Shown: one piece after another, positions 12,841-23,640 of the stretch
Layout of the letters: every line of letters starts with the position of its first letter
How positions within the stretch are numbered: the stretch's first letter is position 1
Notes under the pieces: model-generated
The model's input: the letters and a program-made list of their open reading frames with translations, nothing else
Told to the model about the DNA's origin: nothing
Database searches by the model: none
Program-made: the position numbers and the translations under genes
Origin: Lepeophtheirus salmonis
Lineage: Eukaryota > Arthropoda > Copepoda > Siphonostomatoida > Caligidae
NCBI RefSeq assembly: GCF_016086655.4
Contig: NC_052132.2
Coordinates: 15,564,805-15,628,804, forward strand
Length of the DNA: 64,000 bases
Direction of reading: 5' to 3'

Positions 12841-13430
12841 ATTTATGTCGATCAAGAAATAGAGATGCTACGTTCAGTAGTGATCATATATTTTATTAAA
12901 CTAGGATTAAGTAGCTAATACTATGTGGATTTTAAGATCTTGGATCTTTTTGGATAATACAAGTTTACTTATAACAGACCTAGATACTTTGGATCCAAGT
13001 TCCCGACCCGCCCTATCTCTATACAGAGGGCTTAGGGAAGAGGGGATGGATAAAGATATAGAAAGAGAGAGATTAATAAAAGAGAAGGAAAAGTAGGCTT
13101 TATTTCGCCCCAAAACAGCCTCTTAATGACTTTGGAGGCCCAATAAATACATAATAAGAACATGTTTGGTTATTTTATACGTCTACATGCTAAATTTGAG
13201 ACTGATCTGTTCGACCATTTTGGATCCAATAACACCAAAAACAGACTTACAATTGTTTATTAAATATAACAATGGGGTGTATTTTTCAAAAACGCTCCGG
13301 AGGGATTCTACGATCTTGCATAACATTAATTATGCATTAGATTTGTTGCTATAATTAGAATTTTATTTATGGTAGAGGAACGGAAGTGCTTCATTTTGCA
13401 CTATGCATTGCCATGGACATTGTACATATT

Positions 13431-13460
13431 ATGCCTTTAACAAAACGTTGTTAAAGGCAT
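13431..13460. other. Short perfect hairpin
   Basis: ATGCCTTTAACAA, a 4-base AACG loop, then TTGTTAAAGGCAT: a 13-bp perfect stem. No gene abuts it and no T-tract follows, so a terminator role is not supported. Confidence 0.4.
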
Positions 13461-13689
13461 GAATAAATATTTGTGCATATACCTATATGTATCTATTTAT
13501 ATTCTACATGCATGTATGAAATGTCATTATTTGAAAGCAATAAGTAATTGAGGTACTGGCCCATGGGCCTCTTAATGAGAATCCCTGCAATATTATTGTT
13601 TTTATCTAGTGTTGTTTCAGTCCTTATTAAGGACTGAAGACTACAGTCTCGTCAAATTCAGTCTATATTCGATCCCAGTCCAGTTCGTC

Positions 13690-13990
13690 ATGGTTTTCGG
13701 AATTAATTTTTTTGGAAAATATATTTAAAAAAATTACATTCCAAATATTATATTTTTTTGACAAAAATTTCAAAAATCCATAGCTATTCAGAGAAAATTA
13801 AATTTTTCGGTATTTTTTTTCAAAAATACACAGCTATTTACAAAAAATTTGAATAATTGGAAAAAAATTTATAAATCCATAGCTACTCACCAAAAAGAAA
13901 TTAAATTAAATTTTTTGGTGAAAAAATTGGGAAAATTTTATTTCCAATATTAAAAATTTGAAAATTTAAATTTATAATATTACATTTTTT
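13690..13990. repeat. Repeat family D, array without clear ends
   Basis: CAAAAATCCATAGCTATTCA and related units repeat with AT-rich spacers. A short family C fragment (13610-13690, GTCCTTATTAAGGACTGAAG) abuts it. Confidence 0.5.
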
Positions 13991-14094
13991 GATCTGCTGA
14001 AAATTTTCCAGACTGACCTTTTTTATGGCAAAATAAATCTCTTAAAAAAACGGTTACTCTTATCTTTGCGTCATTAAAATGATTATATCTGTCT

Positions 14095-14732
14095 GGTGCC
14101 AGGTAATATTTTCATAAACAATTTTTTCTTAGGACATTTTGCCTTAAAGCTATTTTTGCCTCAGGTATATTTTGCGTTAATATAAAGATAAACTAGATTT
14201 AAACATCGTTTTTGTTATTTTTGGTTAAGAAGGGTTTTACCTAGGAATTTTTTAATCAAAATATGTAATGGTTATTACTTTAAATCGCATTAAATGGTTG
14301 TTTTCTCTTGGAAAAATGATGCAATAATGCCCCAAAATTTCAATTCATACACCAATAAATCTCCTTGTGAAATGAATTCGGACCAGAAACAGAGTAGCTT
14401 ATAAAATTAGTATAGTAAGAAAAACAAAAAAATAAACACAGCTACGATTCGAACTTTAGAAATGCAAATCACTTCTCCGTTAGTAATTATCATTAGACAT
14501 GATGGATTATGGATTGACGAACAAGAATACATAACTTGAGGCAATTTCATCATTATGTCTAGAAAAAAATAAAAAAAATGCATTCTAAAGTGATAAATAT
14601 TGCATATTTTGATTGCAACCAAGAATAAACAATAACGAAAAATTAGCTTCATTTATTTATATATTAAGGCAAAATATTCTTAAAGTAAAATTTCTTGAGG
14701 CAAAATAGTTTAGGGCAAAATTACGGGCACCA
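14095..14732. mobile_element. Repeat family E with long inverted ends of TTTTGCC motifs
   Basis: The left end carries GGACATTTTGCCTTAAAG and TTTTTGCCTCAGGTATATTT. The right end carries the inverse (ATTTCTTGAGGCAAAATAGT, TTAGGGCAAAATTACGGGCA). Both margins have GTGCC/GGCAC. Next to each end, TTTTGGTTAAGAAGG...TCAAAATATGTAATG is also mirrored. Non-coding. Partial copies at 15895-16023, 20262-20560 and 45535-45750. Confidence 0.58.
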
Positions 14733-14859
14733 TCTGTCCTCTCCATTTGGGAGGATAAATTGTCTTCTTTGTAAGAAATTCCAAAGCTACCTCAGAGTCA
14801 TTTTTTTCCTATAAAGTTAGACGAACACATCAAATGGAATTGAGACTTAACAACAGGGT

Positions 14860-15135
14860 TGTCTATAGGATTATATATATAGGTTTTGAATTTTTTTTGA
14901 AAAAATTTAAAAATTCACAGGTTTCCACATAAAAATTAATTTTTTGGGAAAAAATTCCAAAAATCTTCAGCTATTCACAAAAAATGTCAAATATTAAATT
15001 TTTCGGATTTTTTTTTCAAAAATCCATAGCTATCCAAAAAATTCTAGAAAAAAATAAAATTACTCAATGTTTTTTTTTTTTTTTTTTTAAAGGAGGCTAC
15101 AGCCCCTTCAGCCCACCTCCTGTGGACACCCCTGA
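14860..15135. repeat. Repeat family D copy
   Basis: Left end CAACAGGGTTGTCTATAGGA, right end CAGCCCACCTCCTGTGGACA then CCCCTGAA. The interior carries TCCATAGCTATCC and CTTCAGCTATTCAC units and a long T run at 15071-15089. Confidence 0.58.
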
Positions 15136-15894
15136 ATAATCAGCAAATGTATTATTCATAGTGCTTGCACTTGTACTTAAATACATTGCAGGTACTTATG
15201 GATGACTTAAATACTTTTAAATGTATTGGGACCAATCCTTGGTTAGAATTATTGTTTTATTATTAAACAAAAATATTCAATTTTGAACATTCATTAGCAC
15301 TGGTATAAGTTATAAAAAAAGTTTTATTAGTTATTAAAGGCAATAAAAAAGATATATTTTCAATTCCATGTTCAATTCTAATAGTAATTAACTCGCTAAT
15401 TACGAATATATAATTGGTTTTTCCGTATCAAATCTGGTCTGCGAGAATTTTTGATTTAAATTTTCTCTGTACTTTTATCCATTTTGTAGGTTTGAGACAA
15501 CTTTTGAAATAGAAAAAAATTCGTATCCGAAATAAAAAGTAATTTATTCCTTGCAAAATTTTATGTTAATTTCAAACATGGGTAAATATTTTATATGTGA
15601 TCATTTAATCTTTAGAAAATGCTATTTTTATGATATTTGTTTGCAAAAATAAAATAATATAGCGTGGTTTGCAATTGTTTTAATGCAAAATAGTTTATTT
15701 GAAGCTTAAATAATACAAAATTCATTTGAAAAAGAGGATTTGTATCTTAAATGTCCATTTCAGCTCCAATAAGGATTTGAATTTATACTTTATTAAGTAG
15801 ATATTTATTGAGCTTTTTATATTAATAAACATAACATATTTTAATCTAAAAAATCAAAAGGAACATCAATTTCAATTAAAAATAAAGAATTAGG

Positions 15895-16023
15895 ACGTAT
15901 ACCACCTCATTTATTTATGTTTGTATATGCAAAATATCCTTGAGTCAAAATGGATGTAAGGCGAAATGGTTTAAGGCAAAATGTCTTGAGGCAAAACATT
16001 TTTAGGCGAAAATATTGGACACC
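15895..16023. repeat. Repeat family E, one end
   Basis: GGTTTAAGGCAAAATGTCTT and GAGGCAAAACATTTTTAGGC, with GACACCCG at the margin. It lies about 300 bases before the sugar transporter start. Confidence 0.45.
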
Positions 16024-16318
16024 CGAAAATACTCCCGAAATTCATATCAAAATTCTCCAGAACCATATTTGATATGGAAAAACTACTTAGTGATTCGTTG
16101 CGTCAAGTACTATTATAATTAAATATGGAATTAAAAATATTTTTAAGAAGGGAACATTTTGTTGACTTGGTTTGTATTTTTTAAATGAAGAAGTTACATT
16201 TTAAAATCAGAGAGAAATAAAAATATATTTGGAATGTTGAATTAAAGAATTGTTCATGAAACATGATTGATCAAAGGACAGAAATCTAGTTTTCTTTAGA
16301 CAATATAAAAGTTAATAA

Positions 16319-17869
16319 ATGCACCTAATTCATTTTCAGCTCCTGGCAACTCTCGCAACAACCTGGACAACAATATCGAATGGTCTTTTATCAGGTTACA
16401 CTGCGCAAGCCATCCCTTCATTAATGGAGGATAATAGTACAATACATATTACGGAACAGCATGAAAGTTGGATTAGCTGCATTGTTCCTCTAACTGCTGT
16501 TTTGTCGAGTCCATTGTCTAGCCCATTATGTGCCTTCATTGGACGAAGATATACCATGATGGCCATGTGCTTACCCATGTCTGCAGGATGGTTTATTATC
16601 ACTTACGCCACAGATGCAAATATGATTCTGGCAGGGCGTGGTATAACAGGGGCAGCTTCTGCAATAGCAATTCCAGCAGCATACACCTACACTGCAGAGA
16701 TATCATCAAGTCGTAATAGAGGATTATTCGGATCCATTCTCTCAATAGGGTGGTGCTTTGGAATTGTGCTTAGCTACTCTATGGGCTCTATACTCAGTTG
16801 GAATTGGCTTGCTTTATCAAGTTCAATAGTTCCGTTAATACAGTTTATTGTTTTTTGGAATGGTGCGTTTAGTCCACGGTGGCTCGTTACGAGGAAGCGC
16901 TTGGATGAGGCAAAGGAATCTCTTGCCTTCTTCAGAGGCGGATGGAATAAATTTGTAGATTGTGAACTCAAAGACATGGTTCATCAGTTTGAAAACGGAG
17001 ATCAAAAAACTCATTTAGCTCGCCTCAAAATGTTGTTTAAGCCTGGGATCCGTAAGGCTGTTTTTTTCTGTATGACCTTGAAATTTTTCAACATGATGAC
17101 TGGATACTCGGTAATTAACTTTCATGCCAAGGCAATTTTGGTTTCGTCTCGAGTTACTTCCTTTATTAGTCCAAATCTTGCTACAATCATTCTTGGACTA
17201 TGCGGAATGAGTGGAAACATTATCAGTTCTCTTATCATAGATAAAACCGGCCGAAAGAACTTGTTATTGGTATCCTCTGTATTTCTATTTCTAGCCCAAT
17301 TGGGTCAAGGAACGTATTTTTATTTTCAAGATAGCTTGCATGACTATCGCTGGTTGCCCATGGTGACTCTTCTCACTTTTGCTATATTTTTCCCCATAGG
17401 TTGGGGAAGCGTTACCTATGTCATGGTTGCTGAAATGGTTCCTACCTCTATCCGACCGGAAACATCCGTCATTGGTGCTTGTTGGGAGCAGCTTCTAGCA
17501 TTCTCTATTTTAAAAATACATAACATTGCTTGCAGTCTCCATGGACCTGAGTACTTACATTGGGCAAGTTCCGTACTCATCTTTATAGGAGGGATGTTTG
17601 TCATCATCTTTTTGCCAGAAACTGCTCAAAAATCCTTAGAGGAAATTGAAATATTCTTTGTACATCTTCACCGGGAAGTCGTGGATATGATTGGAGAGAG
17701 AAATGATTGTAAGGATCTACATGAACGCAAAATCTCCTTGTATAGTTTAACAGATTTCAAAATTGAGGAAGATAAGAAAAAAAATAAGAGTGGAGTTGAA
17801 GGTAACACCGTGACGTCCTACGTCATGACTGAAAAACCAAACACCAAAAAAGAATCCCCAAACGCGTAA
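16319..17869 (+). CDS. MFS sugar transporter, facilitated trehalose/glucose transporter (Tret1/GLUT-like)
   Basis: One intronless frame of 516 residues encodes a 12-helix major-facilitator protein of the plasma membrane. Family signatures appear in order: IGRRYTM after TM2 (residues 74-80), AEISSSRNRG (126-135), PRWL before the central cytoplasmic loop (186-189), DKTGRK (308-313) and the closing PETAQKSLEEIE motif (433-444). These are hallmarks of the sugar-porter family, which moves hexoses or trehalose down a gradient. The QQxSGIN-type motif expected in TM7 is not conserved; residues 255-268 read KFFNMMTGYSVINF, so substrate and activity are uncertain. The N-terminus is doubtful. The first codons run into TTTTCAG at 16333-16339, which looks like a splice acceptor in phase 0, and TATAAA lies only 10 bases before the ATG. 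An upstream first exon may therefore replace the first seven residues. The C-terminal tail after about residue 450 is hydrophilic and lysine-rich. Confidence 0.9.
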   Translation: MHLIHFQLLATLATTWTTISNGLLSGYTAQAIPSLMEDNSTIHITEQHESWISCIVPLTAVLSSPLSSPLCAFIGRRYTMMAMCLPMSAGWFIITYATDANMILAGRGITGAASAIAIPAAYTYTAEISSSRNRGLFGSILSIGWCFGIVLSYSMGSILSWNWLALSSSIVPLIQFIVFWNGAFSPRWLVTRKRLDEAKESLAFFRGGWNKFVDCELKDMVHQFENGDQKTHLARLKMLFKPGIRKAVFFCMTLKFFNMMTGYSVINFHAKAILVSSRVTSFISPNLATIILGLCGMSGNIISSLIIDKTGRKNLLLVSSVFLFLAQLGQGTYFYFQDSLHDYRWLPMVTLLTFAIFFPIGWGSVTYVMVAEMVPTSIRPETSVIGACWEQLLAFSILKIHNIACSLHGPEYLHWASSVLIFIGGMFVIIFLPETAQKSLEEIEIFFVHLHREVVDMIGERNDCKDLHERKISLYSLTDFKIEEDKKKNKSGVEGNTVTSYVMTEKPNTKKESPNA

Positions 17870-18023
17870 CAAACTACATACAAGTCGACTAGAACACTAT
17901 TCAAAATGCAAGACTTAAACAAACCTTAAAAATATTTAACCTATGCGTATTTATTTATATACTACTTTAATTTATTTTATTTATAATAAGTTTAAAAAAA
18001 GTTTGAATATAAGCATTTAGAAA

Positions 18024-18029
18024 AATAAA
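18024..18029 (+). terminator. Probable polyadenylation signal of the sugar transporter gene
   Basis: A canonical AATAAA lies about 155 bases after the transporter stop codon in an AT-rich trailer, and a T-rich run follows at 18047-18059. It is the best placed signal, but such hexamers are common in this base composition. Confidence 0.4.
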
Positions 18030-18455
18030 TAAATGTTTTTGATCATTTTTTTTTTTTTTAAATTAGATAGACTCAGATGAGAAATGAGCAAGAAGGATAA
18101 TTAATTATGAAATTAAATACAAGTATCTATGTACAATTAATTTAAAATATGTTGCATTAATATGCGAAGGTAAAAAAAAACAAACTAGAATATTTATTAT
18201 CTAATTAATATTGAATTTTTTTCTGGGTATTTATCATGAATTTAATATTTTACCAAATATATCTTTTTTGATTCATTCGTCATTCAATTATCAACAGAGT
18301 ATAATCGTAGTTTTGGTAAGAATCGTCAATCATCAAACGTTATTAATTGTTTTTAGAGACAGTATTAAGCGGTCAGGCAAGATACACTGATTCATGGATG
18401 TGACTTCTTCAACCAGGTATTTATAAAGAACAATTCAAGAGTTGAAAAAAGTACT

Positions 18456-18622
18456 GTTGGTTTGTCTTTATTTATTTTGTCCAGTCCAGTTTTAGGACCG
18501 GTCCTTAAAACAGTTAGTTCATCGGACTGTCAGTACTAGAGCTGATTAAAAAAGCAGAAATGAAGTTGAGTAACGTCATCAAGGATTTAACTGGTCTTCA
18601 ATCTTAAATAAGGACCGACACA
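18456..18622. repeat. Repeat family C, compact copy with inverted ends
   Basis: Starts TGTTGGTTTGTCTTTATTTA and ends TTAAATAAGGACCGACACA, so the ends are inverted copies. Includes GTCCAGTCCAGTTTTAGGAC and AACGTCATCAAGGATTTAAC. Confidence 0.6.
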
Positions 18623-18814
18623 CACAACATATATCAAAGAATGCAATTGAGCAGAGACTCTCAACAAGCAGTCGGTAGTCATTATTTAATAACCATGGTA
18701 AAATAAAAAAATATTAAAATGTTAAGAAATTCGCAAAATGTGAATTATTTTCTTGAATTTATGCATTTGAGGTAGGTGTAATTAGCCTAAATTGTGTTTT
18801 TATGTGCAAAACCG

Positions 18815-19020
18815 TCATGAAAAGCGTCCACAAGGAGTGGGCTGTAGGGGTTATAGCCCCTCCCCCTAATATCCGAATTTCCCAAAAAATTTATTTATTT
18901 GTGAATAGCTATGGATTCCAAAAAATTCAATATTTGAATTTTTTTTCCCCAAAAATGTAATATCTGCAATAAATTTTTTGAAATTTTTTGTGAATAGCTA
19001 TAATTTTACCCAATAGTTTT
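18815..19020. repeat. Repeat family D copy, one end
   Basis: AAAGCGTCCACAAGGAGTGG and GCTGTAGGGGTTATAGCCCC form the end, followed by GTGAATAGCTATGGATTCC units. Confidence 0.5.
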
Positions 19021-19109
19021 GTAGGGAATGAATCAATTTCAACCATTTGTTTCTACCGGCGTGGTGCTAGGTTATATCCATAAATAAAGATAATACAATA
19101 GTGGAAGAG

Positions 19110-19335
19110 TGTTTTGTTGTTTTTTCTAAGGCTGTTCTCATTATTCTTTAATTCTTGAGGAGAAAACATATTATACGTACAAACGATAAAGTGTAAACAC
19201 GAATATAATTGCTCATGAATGACATAGAGTAACGATGTAGAGCTATAAGGTCATGTCCTTGTTTGACTCAGACTAGAATTGAGGATCGGCATCGGAGCAG
19301 TTTGTACCTCTATTATGGCTAGATACAGAGTGGGG
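19110..19335 (+). repeat. Repeat family B copy
   Basis: TCTCATTATTCTTTAATTCT, ACATATTATACGTACAAACG and CCTTGTTTGACTCAGACTAG recur at 22200, 54870 (reversed) and 59230. Non-coding dispersed element. Confidence 0.5.
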
Positions 19336-19383
19336 ATTTGTGCTTATTTCCTTCATTTCATGGCTACTCGCAGCTAATTTAAT

Positions 19384-19580
19384 GGAACGACGTAGCTGGA
19401 TGGACAACGAGCTCCGGAGAATTAATTTCTTGAGCTCAATGTGCGTAGTTTCGCGTCCTGGTTGTTCCTAGAGAAGAAAATATAAATTATGTACATGGAC
19501 TTCAAAGAAGATTCATCTGGTTTAGGAATACTATAATGTTTACTTATAATAAACAATACAACTCCATCTGATCAATAAAA
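19384..19580 (+). mobile_element. tRNA-derived SINE
   Basis: An 86-base head (19384-19469) looks like a class II tRNA. GGAACGA at the 5' side pairs with TTGTTCC at the 3' side as an acceptor stem. TAGCTGGATGG resembles the internal A box and GTTTCGCGTCC the B box. A non-tRNA tail follows (GAAGAAAATATAAATTATG, ACATGGACTTCAAAGAAGAT). The same head-tail junction recurs at 63424, so this is a dispersed SINE and not a functional tRNA gene. The D and T stems are degraded. Confidence 0.55.
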
Positions 19581-19741
19581 GAACAAACAAAAAATGTAAT
19601 GGCAATTAAGCTGCTACCCTCCCAAACAATCTTCAAATCAGTTTCTTTTTTTAACATATCGGTGGATAGTATTCTTTTCACTTATGAACATTACCTTAAT
19701 GCTAAATTATCCAGTAGTATAATTGATCTAACAAGCTAGTG

Positions 19742-20102
19742 TTGTGTTGATCCTTATTTATTCCGTCCAGTTCAGTCTTAGGACCGGTCCTATTGGTCTT
19801 TGGGACTAACGATTATAGGGACCGGTCCTTGGAATTTTTCAGAAAAATATCGATGGTTTATTAAGGCAAATAAGATATATGAAGTATGTATTAAGATTAT
19901 TGCACACATCTTCATATTTTCATTATAATACAATATAGTACGAACATATTATATTGTTACTCAGTTATTTAATTTATTCTACAATACAACATAATAATTA
20001 AAAAAAATATATATTCTTATTGACAGCACGAGGGATCAATTTTACCTTCTTTACGGACGGACAAGACTCGATGTCCTTGGTCCTAAATAAGAATCGACAC
20101 AA
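19742..20102. repeat. Repeat family C copy
   Basis: GTGTTGATCCTTATTTATTC on the left mirrors TAAATAAGAATCGACAC on the right. The interior shares AATTTTTCAGAAAAATATCG with the copy at 974. Confidence 0.58.
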
Positions 20103-20261
20103 TACTACTAACGATCAATTTAAGTGTTTCTCTGTTTGATCCTATATTTATATTTAGTAATTTAAATAATATGAAACGAGAGTATATTTAAAAAAACAAA
20201 AAAAAAACAGAAATTTCACCTGGTCACCCTGACTGGCAAGTTACTTTCGCTTTTAACTATT

Positions 20262-20560
20262 TTAGCTCAGGACATTTTCCATGAAACCATCTCGCCTTAG
20301 GAAATTTTTCCTTAAAGGCATTTTGCCTCAAGGATATTTGGCCTAAATATATAATTAAATGAGGTTTATACGTCGTTATTGTTTATTTTTGGTTGAAATT
20401 GATGTTCTCTTTGAATTTTTGAATCAAAATATGCATTATTTATTACTATTAAAAATTATTAAATTGTTGTATTCTCTTGGGATAATGTTAAATTATCCAT
20501 TCATAGTATCAAAATTTCACCATGTAATGAGTTCTTACAAAAAACACAGACGATAATATA
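20262..20560. repeat. Repeat family E, one end
   Basis: CTCAGGACATTTTCCATGAA, AGGCATTTTGCCTCAAGGAT and TTGAATCAAAATATGCATTA match the left half of the copy at 14095. Confidence 0.45.
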
Positions 20561-21799
20561 ATGATAAATCAATGTAATTAGAAAAATAAACAAACACGAC
20601 AATAATTGTAAGGGAAGAAGTGCATTTCACTTCTCCATGATCATTACACTATCCAACAAAATCACACCTTTTATTATGCACTAGAACAGCATATGCTCAA
20701 TTTACTAGAGTTTGATTTACTTATCCCAAATAGGGGCTTATTTTTTCTCTTCTAGCTTCGTGGCCTTCAGAAAAAGGCTATACATTTCTTGTTATTTTGG
20801 GCTATTTTTAAGGTTCAAAGCTGTTTTAAGCCCTCCATGTTGAAGATAAGGATACATTATGTTAATATATTTTAAAGCCGAATCTTAAAAAATACTAAAA
20901 CAATTTTTAATATGTCTGCATCATTCTTATAACTCAAGTTAACTTGGGGCCTCAATAAGAATAAATGACGACTACTGGAGCAGAGCTTTCCTTCCTCACC
21001 CAGAGATTGTTTTTGTATTGTCTCACACAGGTGCTCCTCTGTCCACAATGCAAAGGTTAAACAAAAAAAAAGTAGAAAATGATCACGTTCACCCTCACAG
21101 TTGAAATGTTTAGGTGGAGAGAAGCTTCACTGTCATGACGTTTCATTAAACTATTTGTGAGCAGCTGGGATAGTCATATTTTTTAATTCTTGTTTATATT
21201 TATTAAGGATGGGGGCGCACTAACTTTCAATCCATTGACTCATATAATTTTAAAGTTAGATAAAACTCCTTAAGAGGAGTCCGAATAAGAATGGAAGGTT
21301 CTCAGCACTTGTATTCTCATATTTTTTATTATTGCAGATTCAAAAAGCGTTGAATACTTTAAAGTTAAAGACAATGTTACATAAGTGTGGCCTGCAAGAT
21401 GATTTCTTCAATTCCATTTTGGCTAAGCCCCAAAAACTGTTGATAATTCCTGCAATAAAGGATAAAATTTATGTTAGTTAGTAATGGGGTAACATTCATT
21501 CCCTGATAGAGAGCAAAAAGATATAAATATAGAAATGTGTGGGAAAGAATCATTTATGTGCATACATTCATATTTTGCCAAATGACCACTTCGCCCAACG
21601 GACAACTGGGCGAAAAAATAACAAATATCTAAATTAGATGATGGTTCATTAATTAATATAATTAATTCATTTCATATGGAGATGCTTCAACAGTTGTAAC
21701 AAAAAGCATACCAAGTGCCTAATCTACATTAATAAAGCAAAGTTTATATGTACGAAAAACAGTCACAAGGAGCACTGTAAATAGTGCTCCCTGATGTAT

Positions 21800-21990
21800 A
21801 TCAGGTACCAATACCAGGGGGCATCCGTTGGTTTTCTTAATTTTATGAAAAAAATTTCAATTTTTTTTAATTTTTGCTCCACAGCTCCGACATTTTTTTT
21901 TTTAGAAAATAAATCCTTAAAAAAAATTCCGATCTTCCTTTCTCATTACATTGATGGTAGTACCCCGCCCCCTTGCGGACGCTCTTGAAC
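21800..21990. repeat. Repeat family D copy, short
   Basis: The right end CCCCCTTGCGGACGCTCTTG and the left GGGGGCATCCG bound an AT-rich core. Confidence 0.42.
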
Positions 21991-22199
21991 AGACTAATAA
22001 AGCAAAAAAGGAGTCTAAGGTACAGGAAGCACTGTATAAGATGAATTAAATCTAACAGGCGTTTCGTTCAACTCATATAAAAAAGAAAGAAAGAATACTA
22101 TTTTAAATAAAATTTAAAAAAAGTAAAAAAGATATGACTTTAGATGAGCTTCACCAATGAGCTAAAGTACTCCCCGGCTCATCAAGTCCTTTACTTTTC

Positions 22200-22690
22200 T
22201 CAAGTTATTATTTTTATTATTCTTGAGGAGAGAACGCGATAAGTATAGAGTTATAAGGGACATGTGAGTGTACTCATGAAAAACAGAGAGTAAAACCAAG
22301 GATTTGTTGAAAAGTTATCCTCTTTATTATTATCTTTTTCTTAAATAGATTCAATTATATTCAAAACCTGTTTGAACGTTCGTGTGTGCTCATAAAGGAC
22401 GGAGTGTAATCCTGAGGATTTGTTGCAGAGATATAATTGTAAGTCCTTGTTGGACTCAGAGTAGAATTGGGGATCGACATTGGGGTTATTCTAGTAAATG
22501 TCCCTGTTTATATCCTTTTTTCCTTCCTCTCTTGTCACAGCTAATTGTAGCTGATCTAATGAAACGTCTTGAACATTATTCTTTCTCGTCTCCAAAATAT
22601 TCTTCAAATTGTTAGGGTTACCATGTTCATTTTCGGTTGATTTTTTTTTTAACATGCCCATTCTACGCTGGATTTTCATTTTTGTCTATA
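22200..22690 (-). repeat. Repeat family B copy, near complete
   Basis: Runs from TTATTATTCTTGAGGAGAGA through TAAGTCCTTGTTGGACTCAG and AGAATTGGGGATCGACATTG to TAATGAAACGTCTTGAACAT and CTTCAAATTGTTAGGGTTAC. It is the reverse complement of the copies at 48935 and 54690. No coding potential. Confidence 0.55.
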
Positions 22691-23289
22691 GCTTATTTAG
22701 CTTCAGAATATAAAGGAGGATTCACTTCTTTAGAGAATAATTGTGGTTTATAATCTCATTCAATGATTTTAAGAATAAATTCACTCTTAGTAATTTTATT
22801 CCTAAACTAATTCTACCCTCTGTGCCTAGTTGAAAAAGTGTATCAGAAGGGATCATAAAACCCCATTCTGAAAGGCTTTGAATGGCTTTATCCAAAGTTC
22901 CAAAATCTAAATATGCCTAAAGGATGAATATACAAAATATCTCAATACCTCCAAAAAATTTTACATTTAAATTAGAATCAGTTGATTCATTAAGATTTTG
23001 AATACACAAGATTCTTATTTATACTCTTTATGCAAATTATTCTTTAAAAAATTCCTGACCATCTTCTTTTTTTCAGATTTCGATGGAAAGATCAAATTTA
23101 CGCTTTTAATGCTTTGGGTTGACATCAGCACCGAAGATTTTTACTATGCTTTTGAAATCCAGGGTTTCATATTTAAGGTCGCAACTTAATAGAAGTTGAA
23201 GTATCTATTTAAATGATTAAATTTTGTAGGCCTCAGTTGATTTGCAAGTAACTCTCCTTCTGCATAACACTGTTTTTGTAAGCAATCCT

Positions 23290-23640
23290 TGGTTTGAAGG
23301 TTAATTTGAGTAAAAGTTCTTAAATTCCCAGAAGACAACTTCGTCCATGATTATTACTCTTCCTCAAGAGAAAGGACAGAAGATGCAAGATCTTGCTACA
23401 AAATTTCGCCTAATGCGAATGTTGTCAATCCAAGAGCTTCAACAAATTACTGAGTTTATTGAAAGTGTGAGACCAACGTTTGACTTCACTTCAATCTGTC
23501 AGATAAATTTATAATAAATTTTTGTTGATACTTCCAATCTAGAGATACAACTCTCGCCTTTGTGCGAAGTTAAATCCATCACTTCTAGAGTATGATAAAC
23601 GTTGCAACTTTAAGACAATAATCTCAGATCCTCCAATCTT
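23290..23640 (+). mobile_element. Degraded DIRS-like retroelement segment
   Basis: The plus strand reads MIITLPQEKGQKMQDLATKF then RLMRMLSIQELQQITEFIES and VRPTFDF before a stop. The pattern of a LPQEK segment followed by a short helix, an IQELQQ-type helix and a VRP motif is what one sees after the reverse-transcriptase core of DIRS-like elements. An upstream stretch (GLKVNLSKSS, PRRQLRP) fits the preceding RT motif in another frame. No intact domain, terminal repeat or recombinase is visible nearby. Old and inactive. Confidence 0.42.

Noticed and set aside
12907..13113. 68-codon minus-strand frame with repeated LSISLSIPSSLSP
   Set aside because: Produced by a purine-rich simple-sequence tract (GAGAGA type) and not by a gene.
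3511..15135. CRISPR-like arrays in the repeated AT units
   Set aside because: Units are degenerate, vary in length, have no unique spacers between fixed repeats, and the genome is eukaryotic.
19384..19469. Functional tRNA gene
   Set aside because: The D and T stems are degraded and the same head-tail junction recurs at 63424, so it is a SINE.
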